A DNA stretch of 64,000 bases from Eutrigla gurnardus (GCA_963514095.1 OY741268.1:27152857-27216856), one strand, 5' to 3'; counted from the stretch's first letter, positions 12,815-23,673 are shown. The notes: generated by a model from the sequence alone, not told the origin. Translations and numbers: made by a program.

Positions 12815-13047
12815 CTCTACGTGCACGTAGAGCCTGTTGTTTGTTTCCCAAAGATCGACAGTGCCCGGATCATCCTGTCCAATCAGCACGCAGGGCTGTG
12901 TTCGTGCACACAGAGCCCCTCCCCCCTCGGGTCGTACCACTATCACAGGAGGGAAGTAGCAACAAGCTTCCAATTCCTCATTAAAAACCGAAACGAGGAG
13001 GTCCAAAACAACCAAGGAAAAGAAAACACCGGTGGAAAAGAAGAAAG
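12815..13047 (+). promoter_or_regulatory. Putative promoter and 5' UTR of the 13048 exon
   Basis: Upstream of the candidate start codon lie a perfect 18-bp palindrome CTCTACGTGCACGTAGAG (12815-12832, two inverted ACGTG words), a CCAATCA box (12879-12885), an inverted repeat CTGTGT/ACACAG around 12896-12913, and a C-rich GAGCCCCTCCCCCCTC box (12914-12929). No TATA box is evident in the 100 bp before the ATG. Order and spacing fit a CCAAT/GC-type promoter with a start site somewhere between about 12940 and 13000 and a purine-rich 5' UTR. The inference depends on the exon being real. Confidence 0.35.
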
Positions 13048-13134
13048 ATGGCGACGGTGCCCGTGATAAAACCAGAGTCAACATCGGACCCCATCTCTAC
13101 CTCCCCTTCACCTGCTCAGACCACCGGCCTTAAG
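13048..13134 (+). CDS. Candidate first coding exon, gene unknown
   Basis: The ATG at 13048 lies in a near-ideal Kozak context (A at -3, G at +4). It opens 29 codons beginning MATVPVIKPESTSDPIS and ending PAQTTGLK. They stop at AAG|GTATAG (donor at 13135), a good splice donor, whose second codon would otherwise be an in-frame TAG. The exon would be 87 nt, phase 0. The peptide is Ser/Thr/Pro-rich, as in the disordered N-terminus of many nuclear regulators, and IKPE loosely recalls sumoylation-type VKxE, but I recognise no family. The upstream CCAAT and C-rich boxes support it. No second exon was found in the next 51 kb, so intron 1 would be very long. Alternatives are a short upstream ORF or a chance donor. 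Confidence 0.4.
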
Positions 13135-13140
13135 GTATAG

Positions 13141-13740
13141 AGAAAAAAAAAGTCCCTACCCATAAAGAAGGATCACCAAACACAGAGATATATTGGTTTC
13201 ACTGGATGTCAAGTACTTAACTTATTAAGTGCATTCACTGAATTAATCCTCCTTGGAGGTCAACGTGCATATGTGAAACAGAAGCAGACGTCGTGTCCCT
13301 CATTGAAACATTTAAGCACCTTGCACTCAACATATCCAAGAATCAGCACTGACACATGCACTCGTCCATCTGTGCCCTGCCCTTGCCAGACATCTCGCGG
13401 CCTGCAGGCCAGCAGCGGGGTGTGGTCTGCCCTCCAGGCACCAGAGGGGTGCCCTCTCGCCTCGGGGCTCTCAGCGAGGCCCAGCTGCACCATGGATGGT
13501 CCCCCCTCCCTCCCCCAGCCTCCCCCGGGTCTCGGAGAAAGTGTGTCGCCTGCCTTTGATTTCCTTCTTTTTTTCACACACTCAACTTTTTGTTGATAAC
13601 CTCTTGCTGATAAACACACACACAAGGCAGCAGGTCAGACAGAACGACAGAATACTGCGATACGTCGGCTTGATCGGTGACGTCGACTCGGAAAAATGCG
13701 TCAAAATCTGAAGAATGCTTTGTTCATTTTGACGTTAATC
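13141..13740. other. Unique noncoding DNA
   Basis: A GC-rich patch at about 13360-13560 gives overlapping frames on both strands with no recognised motif. Nothing else seen. If the upstream exon is real this is the start of its first intron. Confidence 0.4.
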
Positions 13741-14090
13741 TTTTGTCCTTGGAGCTGTGAGATGGATCCCACGTTCATGCTGTAGAAATCCCATTGAAGA
13801 CGTGTTTAAAGGGAATCTTTGCCAAATTTGAGTCCATCGAATTAGATTGTCATACAGGGCTCAGTGTACTGTGAGGTTATGGGATGCATATTACCAAATG
13901 CACCCTGCGATAGACTGGCGTCCTGTCCAGGGTGTACCCTGCCTTCACCCAATGACAGCTGGGATCGGCTCCAGCCCCCCCACAACCCTGAATACAGGAT
14001 AAGTGATGGATGGATGGATATTACCAAATGCAATACCTGTATTCAAGATTTTCATTTGTTTATAAAAAGTGTCTCAAAATGTACTTCAAT
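13741..14090 (+). repeat. Unnamed interspersed repeat, copy 2, split by a retroelement
   Basis: TTTGTCCTTGGAGCTG, CCATTGAAGACGTGTTTAAA and GAATTAGATTGTCATACAGG plus CAGTGTACTG...GTTATGGGA align in order with the block at 2786-3140. The part between the second and third segments is shorter here. The insertion at 13903-14017 divides this copy, and its flank resumes after the duplicated target. Confidence 0.55.
13903..14017 (+). mobile_element. 5'-truncated SINE/RTE-like retroelement
   Basis: This 115-bp segment runs from CCCTGCGATAGACTGGCGTC through GATGACAGCTGGGATCGGCT and CCAGCCCCCC to a short GGAT/GATG tail. It is the 3' end also seen in the full SINE at 50353-51087. It is flanked by a perfect 15-bp target-site duplication, ATATTACCAAATGCA, at 13888-13902 and 14018-14032, proving a retrotransposition event. 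The 5' truncation and GATG-type tail fit mobilisation by an RTE-type (Rex3-like) LINE; that family assignment is inference. Confidence 0.85.
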
Positions 14091-14216
14091 GAAAAGAAAC
14101 AAAAGGATCAAGTCATGTTGTGATATGACATAATGAGCCAGATGTACAGAACGGTGGTTCAAAGCTTATTGTTTCTTTCCCTGCAAGTTGCTGCAGGTGC
14201 TACAAAAGGTTTTCTT

Positions 14217-14247
<31 letters not shown>

Positions 14248-15260
14248 CTTTTTCCTTTCTTGGCTCAATAATTTGCCTCACCCTTGGGTTCCTCTCCCAC
14301 ATAATGCCCAGTGGACCAGCCAAAGCCTATAATCAACTTAATAAGCATATCCCTCAGTGCGAGCACTTTGTGAGAGATGTGAATGTTCAAAGTGGACGGG
14401 CCATCTCAGACCTGAGTGCTCTCTTTTTCTTTTGCCTTCATTCTTTTTTTTTCTTTTCGGCCTTTTTACTGTTTTCAGCTGCTGAAATACAAAGTCAAAA
14501 AGGTCAAACCAGAAGTAGCGACTATCTAATTACAGGCTGAAAGTGTTATTTTGGGGGGATTTTAACAATCAACTTTCTGGACTAAAATGCTTGTTACTTT
14601 GTCTTTGAGTCGTTTCATCCAGTCTTATGGCAGGGACTAAAGGGCAGCTGAGCTTTTGGCAAGTCGGAGTGCTACAATAGCCAGCCGTTGGCTTTATATA
14701 GTTGTGCGTCACCGTCTTGTGTGGGACGAGAGAGGAGTCAGAAACATGAATTTCATATACTGTACACAGAGCTTTCTTGCTATAATAAAATATATATTTT
14801 GTTTTCGTTCTTGTGACAAATATCGTCCATTAATGTATTTTTTTTTCACCGCGTCACTGCAGTTTGTCTTTATATGATCACGATGTAAAATGAGTCCCTC
14901 ACATTCTTGGCATTATATATATTTAAATGACTGGGGATAAAAAAAACAGTCCATTATCAGTGTCCAACCAATCTCAATCGAGTGTTGAACAGAGCCGCTG
15001 GAAAATCATAGGAGCGCTTACTTCTGCACGGAGCCTCGGCAGCTGTTGCTATAGAGACTGGGCAAGTTCTGGGCAGAAGTTTCTTTTATATTCCTTTACC
15101 GGCGCCGTCTTATCAGGTGCTCTGTTTGCTTTAGCTTTTTGTTCCCTCTCTGATAACTCACAACTCAACAGTGAGTCCAATCAAAACCTATATGTTTTGA
15201 TATGTAATAGAATGTGATATAATATTTCTAAGATTGTATTTTCTGCAAAATAAAAAAAAA
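14091..15260. other. AT-rich noncoding DNA with a short (TA)n
   Basis: A (TA)n tract lies at 14222-14247. The remainder is unique and AT-rich, with T-runs at 14445 and 14838. GTTGCTATAGAGAC at 15045-15058 loosely resembles an RFX X-box but has mismatches. No gene recognised. Confidence 0.45.
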
Positions 15261-15264
15261 TATA

Positions 15265-15331
<67 letters not shown>

Positions 15332-15332
15332 A
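15261..15332. repeat. (TA)n microsatellite
   Basis: 72 bp of alternating TA with two G interruptions. It is self-complementary, so cruciform extrusion and assembly collapse are likely. It accounts for the Tyr/Ile frames on both strands. Confidence 0.97.
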
Positions 15333-16083
15333 ATTCCCAGGATGCCCTTCAAATATGTTATGGCTCTCCAGATAATTAACATGAATCTTGTAAAGTTCAA
15401 GTTTCTTCCTCTAATATGTAAAATATGTACATATATTTAGTCCAGGCAATCCGAATGAAAGTCACGGAAAGTTAGAAGTTAAAGAATCATGTATAAATGA
15501 GTGGCTGTAGTCCGGGAGTCATACGATTGATTGGATTGATTTGTAAATGCTCAAGTTCAAAATGACTGGAACGCCTTGCAGGAAAACAGAAAACACAAAC
15601 CATATGTACTACATTTAATACCAAAATGTATCATCATCATTATCATATCATCTGTGCTGAAGGTGAAGTTGGCCCTGAAGTTCCCCACACATTCAGCCTC
15701 AGGCTCTTAAGGTGGGCTGGCTTTTAAGGTGAGCTGGCTCTCATTTTTGTGACAAGCCGCTCCTCCCGTTTGTTGAAAGCCACTTAAGAGGTAATATTAT
15801 GCATCTTTAACTTGTCACACTGGATTATTAGGGTGAGGAAAACATGTGATTTGTCTTTGAATCTATAATACTGTATCCAGTCACTGTATTTACATGATCA
15901 GCATAAATAGTAGAGTTTCAGTCTGACGGGAAACCCTGCTGCCATCACCGAAGCATTTCATAAGATTATGATCAAAGCTTTATTTATTTTTTATTATTAT
16001 TCTACGTTCAGGTGTTTTTTTTGTAAAGCCCTTTAATACAATATAAAATGTGTCAGGGAAGTTTGCAATCCAACTTGGAGAGG

Positions 16084-16085
<2 letters not shown>
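15333..16085. other. Unique noncoding DNA
   Basis: No genes recognised. At 15665-15800, CCCTGAAGTT...TTTAAGGTGAGCTGGC...TTTTGTGACAAGCC weakly recalls 7690-7770 and may be a shared old repeat. Confidence 0.4.

Positions 16086-16137
<52 letters not shown>
16086..16137. repeat. (TA)n microsatellite
   Basis: A pure 52-bp TA array bounded by GGAA and TTCC, giving a fully palindromic core. A smaller TA tract follows at 16414-16428. Confidence 0.97.
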
Positions 16138-16139
<2 letters not shown>

Positions 16140-16986
16140 CACCTTCAGAAGGGCATTGAGAACATCCGTCAAAAAGGAAGACTGGGAGCTACAGTGGTGT
16201 TGGACTAAAGTAGGGCAGTATGTGCAACTGGGAGCCAGTGTGTTCTTAGCCTATCCCACTCTGAAGTATTTGCGCTGAAATGGAATAGAGAGGTACATCT
16301 ATCAGGAAACACTCAGCCGGATCCATAGCCCAAGGCGACGTGGTATGAAACCTCCAACGCCACAAAACACATTCATATTCCTGCCGGCCCCCAGAAGTCC
16401 TTTCCTTTTCATGGTATATATATATATACAGTAAGTACAGTCGCTTGTTCTCACGGAGCTCATCGTGGCTCTTGAAAAGCTTTACAGCGGTTTAGAATTG
16501 TTCTAATTCTGTTCAACGAGCCCGACGCCAGAATCTGAAGAGAAAAACACTCTCTAATTCTGCAAATTACCACAGTGTGAATATAAATACATCAAAAGAG
16601 CCAAATCCAGAGTAACTGCTACTTAAGTTGCTGATTGTGTTTTATTAAAAGAAAAAGGGGTAAAAAAAAAAGCAAGCTCTAATTGAGCAATTCTTATTGT
16701 GTAATTACAGTAAAGTGTAGTGGATGTAAGAATCTCACTACTCGTGTCAGACGCTGCCAGCTCTCGGCTTTTCATTGTTGTAATTTAGCAACAAAAAGGT
16801 AGGAAAGAAAAAAAGTTTTTTTTTATTATGAGGTGAATTACCGTGGAGGGACAACGTACACCGGAGTAGGTTTATTGAAAGACTTAGCTGCGGCGTAATC
16901 AAAGCTGTTTGGGGAGGAAATGTGTCAAGAGCAAGAAAGAGATCATAGTTCTGTGAATATCATAAGAAAAATTGTTTTTTTAAGGA
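16138..16986. other. Unique noncoding DNA
   Basis: AT-rich, with short A-runs near 16660 and 16810. No recognised repeat family or gene trace. Confidence 0.4.
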
Positions 16987-17002
16987 GGGGGGGGGGGGGG
17001 GG
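16987..17002. repeat. Poly-G tract
   Basis: 16 consecutive G, able to form an intramolecular G-quadruplex and prone to length error in sequencing. Confidence 0.9.
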
Positions 17003-19251
17003 ACTGCTGAGACATACAGGTACCAGTGACAGTGAAGAAAGAGGAAATAGGATTTTGGGGAGGTTCCTCGGAGGCGCTCCAATTTCACACTATCAAATTA
17101 AAGTGTCCGTGTAGCGGCGGATGGATGAGTGATATTCCTGCTGGGTGCGAGGTGGTCTGCAATTCCCATGAATAATTTGAGCGTGTCACTGTGGGCGGTC
17201 CTTCTAAAGGAGATTGTGTGGGCAGGGAGGGGGGGGCGAGTAATGATAGGCATGGCAGGCTTCCCTTTCATGCACCCTCTTCACCTTACCACGGGTTAAA
17301 AGATCATGTGGGTCCTAAAAGCAGGTAAGGGGGGGTAGTTATTGGCTCTGGAAGTAAACCTTCTATTATCCATTTCATTTCCTCATTCAGTTATGCAGAT
17401 TTCGGCATTTGCGGTCAAGTTAGGAGCGTCTTAATTTGATACTTCAGATCTGTAAGACTCGCCGTCGGAGAGGAAAAATAGCCCGGAACATCTTGGGCAC
17501 CACAGAGAACTCCCACACAGCTTCACGCTATCACTTGCTGCCAAGGTGGCAGCCATGGTGACAGGGGCTAAGAGGGGAGCCTGTCATTTGAACAGGGAGG
17601 CAAGGGGGTGAGGACACAGGGAGCAGGGACTCAATAAATTGTCAGAGGGAGCCGACAGAGAAAGAAAAAAAAAATGAAAAAAAAAAGGGGATGTGAGACG
17701 CAACATGGTGGTTTACAGGAGAACTGCCGGATTAGTAAAAGAAGTGCCTGTTTTTTTGTTTCCTTCACCAAACAGCTACTTGTTGTTGCCAAAATTATAA
17801 TCAGGAATATTTTAATCAATATTGAGATCAGGATTACTCATCATGACTTATTTATTTTTTTAGACTTATTATTATTATTGCACTTTCACATTTAAATAAG
17901 CACTGTTTTCACTTCCATGTTGTGCTACATTCCTGCTAATGTAATTAATTAGCAAAGTATTCCTGCATGCTAAACCTTTAAAAGTGTTTCTCTGCGTGAT
18001 ATTAAAAAAAATGCAGGAATATTCACCCTAAATTGTGTACAGTTAAATGCATCATTCTGGTGCACTTTGAGGGGGAAATGAAGGAGGCTTGATGTGTGCT
18101 CTAGTAAACAATCTAGTCATGCTCACATTGGTTGTATTGAAATTAATAGTAATAGTGAGTGTTTCAAGATGGGTCGGGTGGGTTGCCATGGAGGAAGTGC
18201 ACTCGGCGAGGGGTCAGCCAGCAACGGGGCCGCCATCACATTCAGGAAAACTGCTGCTGTGGAGTGCAGCTCCACAAGAGGAGCTCACATTTTAAACTTC
18301 ATGTGCTTTCAATTGTGGGAATTAATATTCGATTAATGAGCATGTACTGATCAATACATGTGCAGATACGTAACCGTGACCGTGGTCTTCCTCTTTCCTC
18401 CCCTCCCCCGTTCTGTTTCTCCCCCCGAAGGCTGAGATTTGATGTGTGACTGACCGACAGCCACGGACAGCTTGGTTAGACACATCACACTCTGGGGAGG
18501 CCACCAAGACTGGAACCGAATAAAGGCGGCCGGAGGAGCTGGAGAAGAAGGAGGAGGAGGGTGGAAATAAAAAAATAAATCAAATCAAATCACAGGGGAT
18601 TGAGAGTCAGAGAGCTACAACTCTGAGGAAGAAAGACAGAAACGGAGCGAACACATCCTTTCAGCGTGATTAACACTGAATGTGTCACTTCTCTTTTATT
18701 GCGCGCCAACTAGGTTCATATACGCGCCGCTCATTCCCCATCGAGGTCACACTCTGATCTCTCTTCTGTGGAGGAACACTGATTCAAAGTCGAGCACAAA
18801 CACCAGCCTTTGTAATGGCATAGAAACGGCGGTTCACGGACGCAGCCTTTAATACAGTTTGTGCTGAGAAGTTATTAAGACTCGACTCAATGTTGGTCAG
18901 GTGGTTATTCAACATTACAGGTAAATCTTCAAATCAAAGCTTTTTTTTTTTTAAGTAATAAATAACTCAAAAGAATCTAACGTTCAGGTATCAAAGCTGC
19001 AGTTTGATTTCTACTGACCTTCTACTTCTTCTGTCGCTGAGCTTTTTTTTTACCCCCCGTCTTTATTGAGACTCACCGTGCCCTTAAAGTGGTACCAACA
19101 CCAGCAGAGTCCTCCATTTGATACCCATCATATGACTGGAAGCTGTGTGTGTGTGTCCTGCCGGAAGTGGTTGCCATGGACAACGCCGCCCCCATGACCC
19201 ACGACGGTGGGATAATTGAACGGCTGTTTTGTGAGAGTAAAGTAAAAAATC
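17003..19251. other. Unique noncoding DNA
   Basis: No gene or family recognised. The frames at 18089-18350 overlap in three phases with no coding signature. GGTTGCCATGGACAACG at 19168-19184 resembles an RFX-type X-box with imperfect spacing. Homopolymers at 17665-17685 and 18941. Confidence 0.4.
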
Positions 19252-19503
19252 TCAATTGAAAGACAAAATTGCGTTAGATAAAAACATTTTGTGAATTTTA
19301 GAAATGATTCTATCCGTTTCAGTAACCGCTGACTTTTGGACTGACCGACACGGTGCCAGGATGGAAGATAAGGAAATACACAAACAGCTGACCAGAAGCC
19401 TTGCACCATCATGTAGCATGTGGACGAACGCTCTCCTTCCTTCGTTGCATCTCCAACAGCTGTCATCCTCCCTAAGCCCCAATTTTGAAATTTTTTGATG
19501 CAA
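19252..19503 (-). pseudogene. LINE ORF2 C-terminal remnant (L1/Tx1-like)
   Basis: The minus-strand frame of 83 codons contains HQKISKLGL, then a CWRC motif, NEGRRAFVHMLHDGARL and a Leu/Ser-rich continuation. In fish L1/Tx1-group LINEs the ORF2 end reads KxxKMGL...CWRC...GTFxHMxWxCPxVxPFW, so the Cys-x-x-Cys and His-Met positions fit. The usual downstream Cys/Trp residues are not preserved. No reverse transcriptase core was found next to it, so this is a short, old fragment. It belongs to a different clade from the LINE at 2439. Confidence 0.55.
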
Positions 19504-20501
19504 TCCGGTAATTCCTATTCATTATTCCAAATTAAATTAGCCGTGTCTGCATGTCTTGGGCTACCGTGACCGTACTGCTTTCTTCCAGGCTTACACTTTC
19601 ACTTGTCGGCATTCTTATGCTCTGACTCTCTTTTTTTTTTCTAGATCAGGGCACAAATAGGATTGACTGCAGGTGTAGTCTGACTGGAGGAGTTAAATAC
19701 TACATGGCACTGGGGTTGTTTCGATCAAAACCTTTAAAAAAGGTATCAAGTGCCGATGAGTGCTTATGTGAAGGGATGCACGGCTCCTTCACAGGGAAAC
19801 TTCGCCACCTCTTACGTAGATGTCCAATTAGTGCTGATGGTAAATGTAGTCCACTAGAGAAATTCATTCTCCAGTGTGTGCTGCATTGACCAAGAAAGCT
19901 GATCTTTCTCATTGCACGCCTCACAAATAAACTAAATAAACTCAAACATCAATAAAAGGTCCTTATTATGTTTGTATGTTTTGCAGTTTAATCTCCCCCT
20001 TTGAGGTTTGGAGCAAAATATAATGTTTGCCTTTATTTCCCAACATGGTTTTGTACATTATATCAAATTAAACAGATAAAAACATAATAGAAGTAAATAC
20101 GCATACACATAAACAACAATTGATTATATGATCAACAAAAAAACCCAACAAGAATTCACCAAATATTGCATATTTCAGGATGCCAGTTCCACTGTTGGAA
20201 ACACATGAAGAGAACAAGGAAGTTCTTGCAGCTGCATCCACACTTTTTTTTTTTTTTTACCAAATTTGGATTAGTGAAGATGCAAAAAAAAAAAAAAACA
20301 GCAAATTTTCCTTTGCAGTGAGCCTGAGCTGTTTTTGCCGCTAGCTTCGGGGCTAACCCCCTTCACTTTAATCAGTAGGATGCAAGCAAGACACGGGAGC
20401 TTAGGCTGGGTCTCCAGGAATTGGAGCATTTATTCACCAACAAATAAACTACACACAGTGCACTGCCACGTTCACTGCTACAACGTTAGCCACTTCATGC
20501 T

Positions 20502-20504
<3 letters not shown>
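19504..20504. other. Noncoding DNA, possibly repeat-derived
   Basis: Overlapping opposite frames at 19700-19945 (-) and 19704-19889 (+) are not recognised; the minus one could continue a decayed transposon but carries no motif. T- and A-runs at 20245-20260 and 20286-20299. Text at 20335-20500 (GCTAGCTTCGGGGCTAACCC) may belong to the repeat that follows. Confidence 0.35.

Positions 20505-20554
<50 letters not shown>
20505..20554. repeat. (CA)n microsatellite
   Basis: Pure 50-bp dinucleotide array inside repeat-like text. Confidence 0.97.
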
Positions 20555-20555
<1 letters not shown>

Positions 20556-20639
20556 GAAACCTCACTAATGAGAAAGTTACATCTTAACTCTTAAAACCAC
20601 ACAGAAGGAGAAGTGTAAAAACTATAGGTTATGGTTTTA

Positions 20640-20820
20640 TGGGGGTTCACCTTTGAACAGAGCCCCCATTTCAAGTCATGGTGCGAAGCGAAGCTAACCG
20701 GCCGCTGGTGACCTTTTCCCTGACAGATACGAGGGTGGCATCAATCTCCTCGTCCAACTCTGGAAAAGAAAGCCAATAAGTGCATTTCTCAAAGTGTCGA
20801 CAGTTCTATTAAACCAGGCA
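20640..20820. repeat. Fish interspersed repeat, partial
   Basis: GCTAACCGGCCGCTGG, then GAGGGTGGCATCAATCTCCT and AAGAAAGCCAATAAGTGCAT...TTCTATTAAACC follow the order of a repeat I remember as abundant in percomorph genomes, whose end reads TATTCCTTTAA. No matching start was found. Confidence 0.45.
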
Positions 20821-20857
20821 ACTGCCTCAGCGTCCTGTGCTGTAAACTTTCATTCTC

Positions 20858-21370
20858 TCTACTGGCCATCAGGGGGCGACGCCTCTGGTTGCAAAAAGAA
20901 GTTGGTGAGAAAACGGTCCTACTTCAATCTTGATTTATTATCTCAGTTAACATGAGTTTATGGTCTCAATCTTCTTCAATCCAGCATGATGTTCACTTTG
21001 TAAATTATGGTCCCATTTAGGGTCAAATAGACCATAAAGCAGGGGATGCTTTAGGGGCGGGGCTACCTTGTGATTGACAGGTCGCTACCAATGTTATTAG
21101 CTACTAAGATGACTTTAACACTCAGCTGTGAAGTTGATCTTAAATTATGAAGCTAACTTTGCTAACAGCTTTGCACCACAAGCCAGAATAGATCCAGATG
21201 CATTAAGGATGCCGCTCTACCACTTGTTCGCCAGATCCACCCGTCGCTCCTTCACAGTCCAAATATGGTCACTTCCTTCACTGGTTGCATAAAAATGCCG
21301 AACTCGAGGATTAAAAAGTCTATAAACCAAACGGGTGACATCACCAAGACTACGTCCACTTCTTATACAC
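20858..21370. repeat. Fish interspersed repeat carrying a CTCF-like motif
   Basis: GGGGGCGACGCCTCTGGTTG, CAAATAGACCATAAAGCAGG, GGCTACCTTGTGATTGACAG and the closing GACTACGTCCACTTCTTAT follow in order a repeat I remember from many fish sequences, probably a nonautonomous DNA element. The 5' end is truncated, and about 130 bp in the middle (21100-21230) are not remembered as part of the family. No target duplication was identified. Confidence 0.5.
20863..20881 (+). promoter_or_regulatory. CTCF-like motif
   Basis: TGGCCATCAGGGGGCGACG matches the vertebrate CTCF core (TGGCCACCAGGGGGCGCTA) except at position 7 and near the end, with the invariant AGGGGGC intact. It lies at the left edge of the interspersed repeat. 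Binding is inferred from the motif only. Confidence 0.4.
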
Positions 21371-22123
21371 TGCAAAGTCTGAAATATTTAGTTATAAAAA
21401 TAAAACAAAAATCCAGTATTGATACTTAAATTCAAACGATACTCGGCATTATGTGGATGTGTATCTGATCTGCAGACCTTTGATGATATTCATGACATTT
21501 AAGAAACTTTTCCCATGATTCCTTAATGTACACCCCACATTCATCGCTCCCCCATTCACACAACATACATCATTTTGATTCATACCTTCACACATCACTC
21601 CTGCCCGAACAACATCATCCCCCCACGTCTCGGCATCCTCCAAGATGCCGGAGCTGTAAATCATCCTTCAGAAATGTGCCGTCTTCACAGCCACCGTCAG
21701 CCCCCTTGGCCTCTAATCACCTTTCCTTCTCATCTCCCCCTTTTGCTCCCCTTCATCTCCTTATCAAAGACCCGGCCTTTTTTTTTTAAATCCAGCACGC
21801 CTCCATGGTCACATTCAGTCATGAGTGTCCTGGAAATCCACCCCATCTCCTCTTCAAATCCATGCAAATCACAACATCTAAGAGCAGCGGAGCTTCCTCT
21901 GAGACAGAATTATGCATATGTGGGGATTGGATAAATGAGGGGAGGGTGGGGGAGGAGGGGTGTCCTCCAATTCTCTCTCATTCTCAGCTATGTTTATGTC
22001 ATGCTTCTCTTCAAAAGATCTCACACGTTCTTTTAAGTTGGTGAAATTTGGCTCCGTTTGGCGATGTTAAGTGAGCTGGAGACGGTGGGGGAAAAAAGAG
22101 TCGCAGGCATCTTGGTGGATAAA

Positions 22124-22124
<1 letters not shown>
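21371..22124. other. Unique noncoding DNA
   Basis: C- and T-rich text at 21600-21790 gives low-complexity Pro/Ser/His frames. No gene or family recognised. Confidence 0.4.

Positions 22125-22196
<72 letters not shown>
22125..22196. repeat. (TG)n microsatellite
   Basis: Pure 72-bp array followed by a G-rich segment. A short CA tract on the same strand lies at 22336-22357. Confidence 0.97.
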
Positions 22197-22198
<2 letters not shown>

Positions 22199-23177
22199 AG
22201 GGGTGGGGGGGTAAGTGCATGGGGGTTTAGAAAGTGTGAGAGGAGGGGTCGGCATGGGTGCAAAGAGGATGAAGGATAAGTGTAGGATGACTAGAGCGGA
22301 TTGACATTACACTCGCATATTGTATGAATGGAAGCACACACACACACCCACACACAGGTTGGAGGGTTGAGGCCACATCTGGATTTGAGTTAAGCTCCCC
22401 TCTAAATGGCGATATGTATTCTATTTGAAGTTGATATTGTGATTGCTGACATGTTTGGTGCCGGAGTAGCAATGCGATTATGTGACGAGCGAAAGGTGCC
22501 TGTGAACTTTCCTCCCTCGGCTCGCATGACTCAGTGAGGCAGTGTTGCTCTAAATATAAAAAAAGCCATCAGCCCTTCTACAGTTGCAGGTGTGTGGGAA
22601 TTTAGAGTAAATCCGCTCACCTCAAAACGAACGAGGGTCAACTTCACTGTAAATAACGACCGCGGACGTTAAAGGACGAGTCCAAGGTGGGTTTTCACAT
22701 CTCCTTCAATGTCGGTCAAACGGCCATCATCCTTCCGTCTGGAAGAGGACCGCGCGGGAAAAGGTGATTCATGGAGATGTCGGACCTTTTCTGTGATCCT
22801 GAGACTCAGAACACAACTTGTGAGCACATCTCAGTGGGCGGGGAGCTTAATCACTCGTTAAGAACGCAATCCAATTACATTCTGATTACATATGATGAGA
22901 TGTGATTGGTGATGAGGTGCTTTTATAATCCCCCGACGCAATGTCTGCAGTATGGTCTTGAGGTAATATGATTTAGCGTCTGTGCCAGGAGATCATGTAT
23001 CCGGCTGTGTGAGTGTGTTTGTGCATCTCTGTCTATCTGTTGGGCATTTTTTGGATAATATAAACGGACAGATATTTGATTGTAAAATCAGCTCTACTGT
23101 TGCCGTCTGCCTACCTTGCACTGAATGCACCACATGACAGAAGAAAACATTTGAATAGGTTGAATATAGGTGTTTTT
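22197..23177. other. Unique noncoding DNA
   Basis: An AP-1-type TGACTCA word occurs near 22529, followed by AAATATAAAAAAAG. It could be a regulatory block, but nothing else supports a promoter. No gene recognised. Confidence 0.4.
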
Positions 23178-23665
23178 TAGGGGTGGGTAAAAATATCGAT
23201 ACAGCAATATATTGCGATACTTTGCCGCCCGATACAATATACATTTTTCAATTCCAAAATATCGATTAAAAAAAAAAAGATTCATGTTTAGACGCGTTGT
23301 GAATGCAGTACTTTATCCTTTTTCATTTTATTTTCAATATTTATTCCAGTGAATTTCATGGGAATTAGTAAAATGGAGAGGCTGTTTTGAATGAAATAGT
23401 TTTGACTCAATTTGTCCTCTGATCAATATCATCTGATGTACATACACAGGTACTTTATTTATATCGCAATTTCGTGATATTGTGATACTTATCGTATCGT
23501 GACCAAAGTATCGCGATACGTCTCGTGACCAAAGTATCATGATATGTATCGTATTGTGACCAAAGTATCATGATACGTATCGTATCGTGACCAAAGTATC
23601 GTGATACGTATCGTATTGTGACCAAAGTATCGTGAAACGTATCGTATCGTGAGGTTCTTGCCCTA
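23178..23665. mobile_element. Nonautonomous hAT-like transposon (MITE)
   Basis: The 488-bp element starts TAGGGGTGGGTAAAAATATC and ends GAGGTTCTTGCCCTA, giving short terminal inverted repeats TAGGG/CCCTA. It is flanked by an identical 8-bp duplication GTGTTTTT (23170-23177 and 23666-23673). Eight-base duplications and TAGGG/CAGGG termini are hAT hallmarks. Both ends are rich in ATCGATA/CGATAC words, as in common vertebrate nonautonomous hAT repeats. There is no transposase frame, so mobility depended on a partner elsewhere. The right half holds a 31-bp tandem repeat. Confidence 0.8.
23499..23648. repeat. 31-bp subterminal tandem repeat, five units
   Basis: Five consecutive units begin GTGACCAAAGTATC and end in CGTAT(C/T) or a variant. 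The first is 26 bp, the next four are 31 bp. They differ at a few positions (ATGATAC, GTGATAC, GTGAAAC). They lie within 20 bp of the right end of the hAT-like element, where hAT transposases usually bind repeated subterminal motifs. Confidence 0.92.
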
Positions 23666-23673
23666 GTGTTTTT

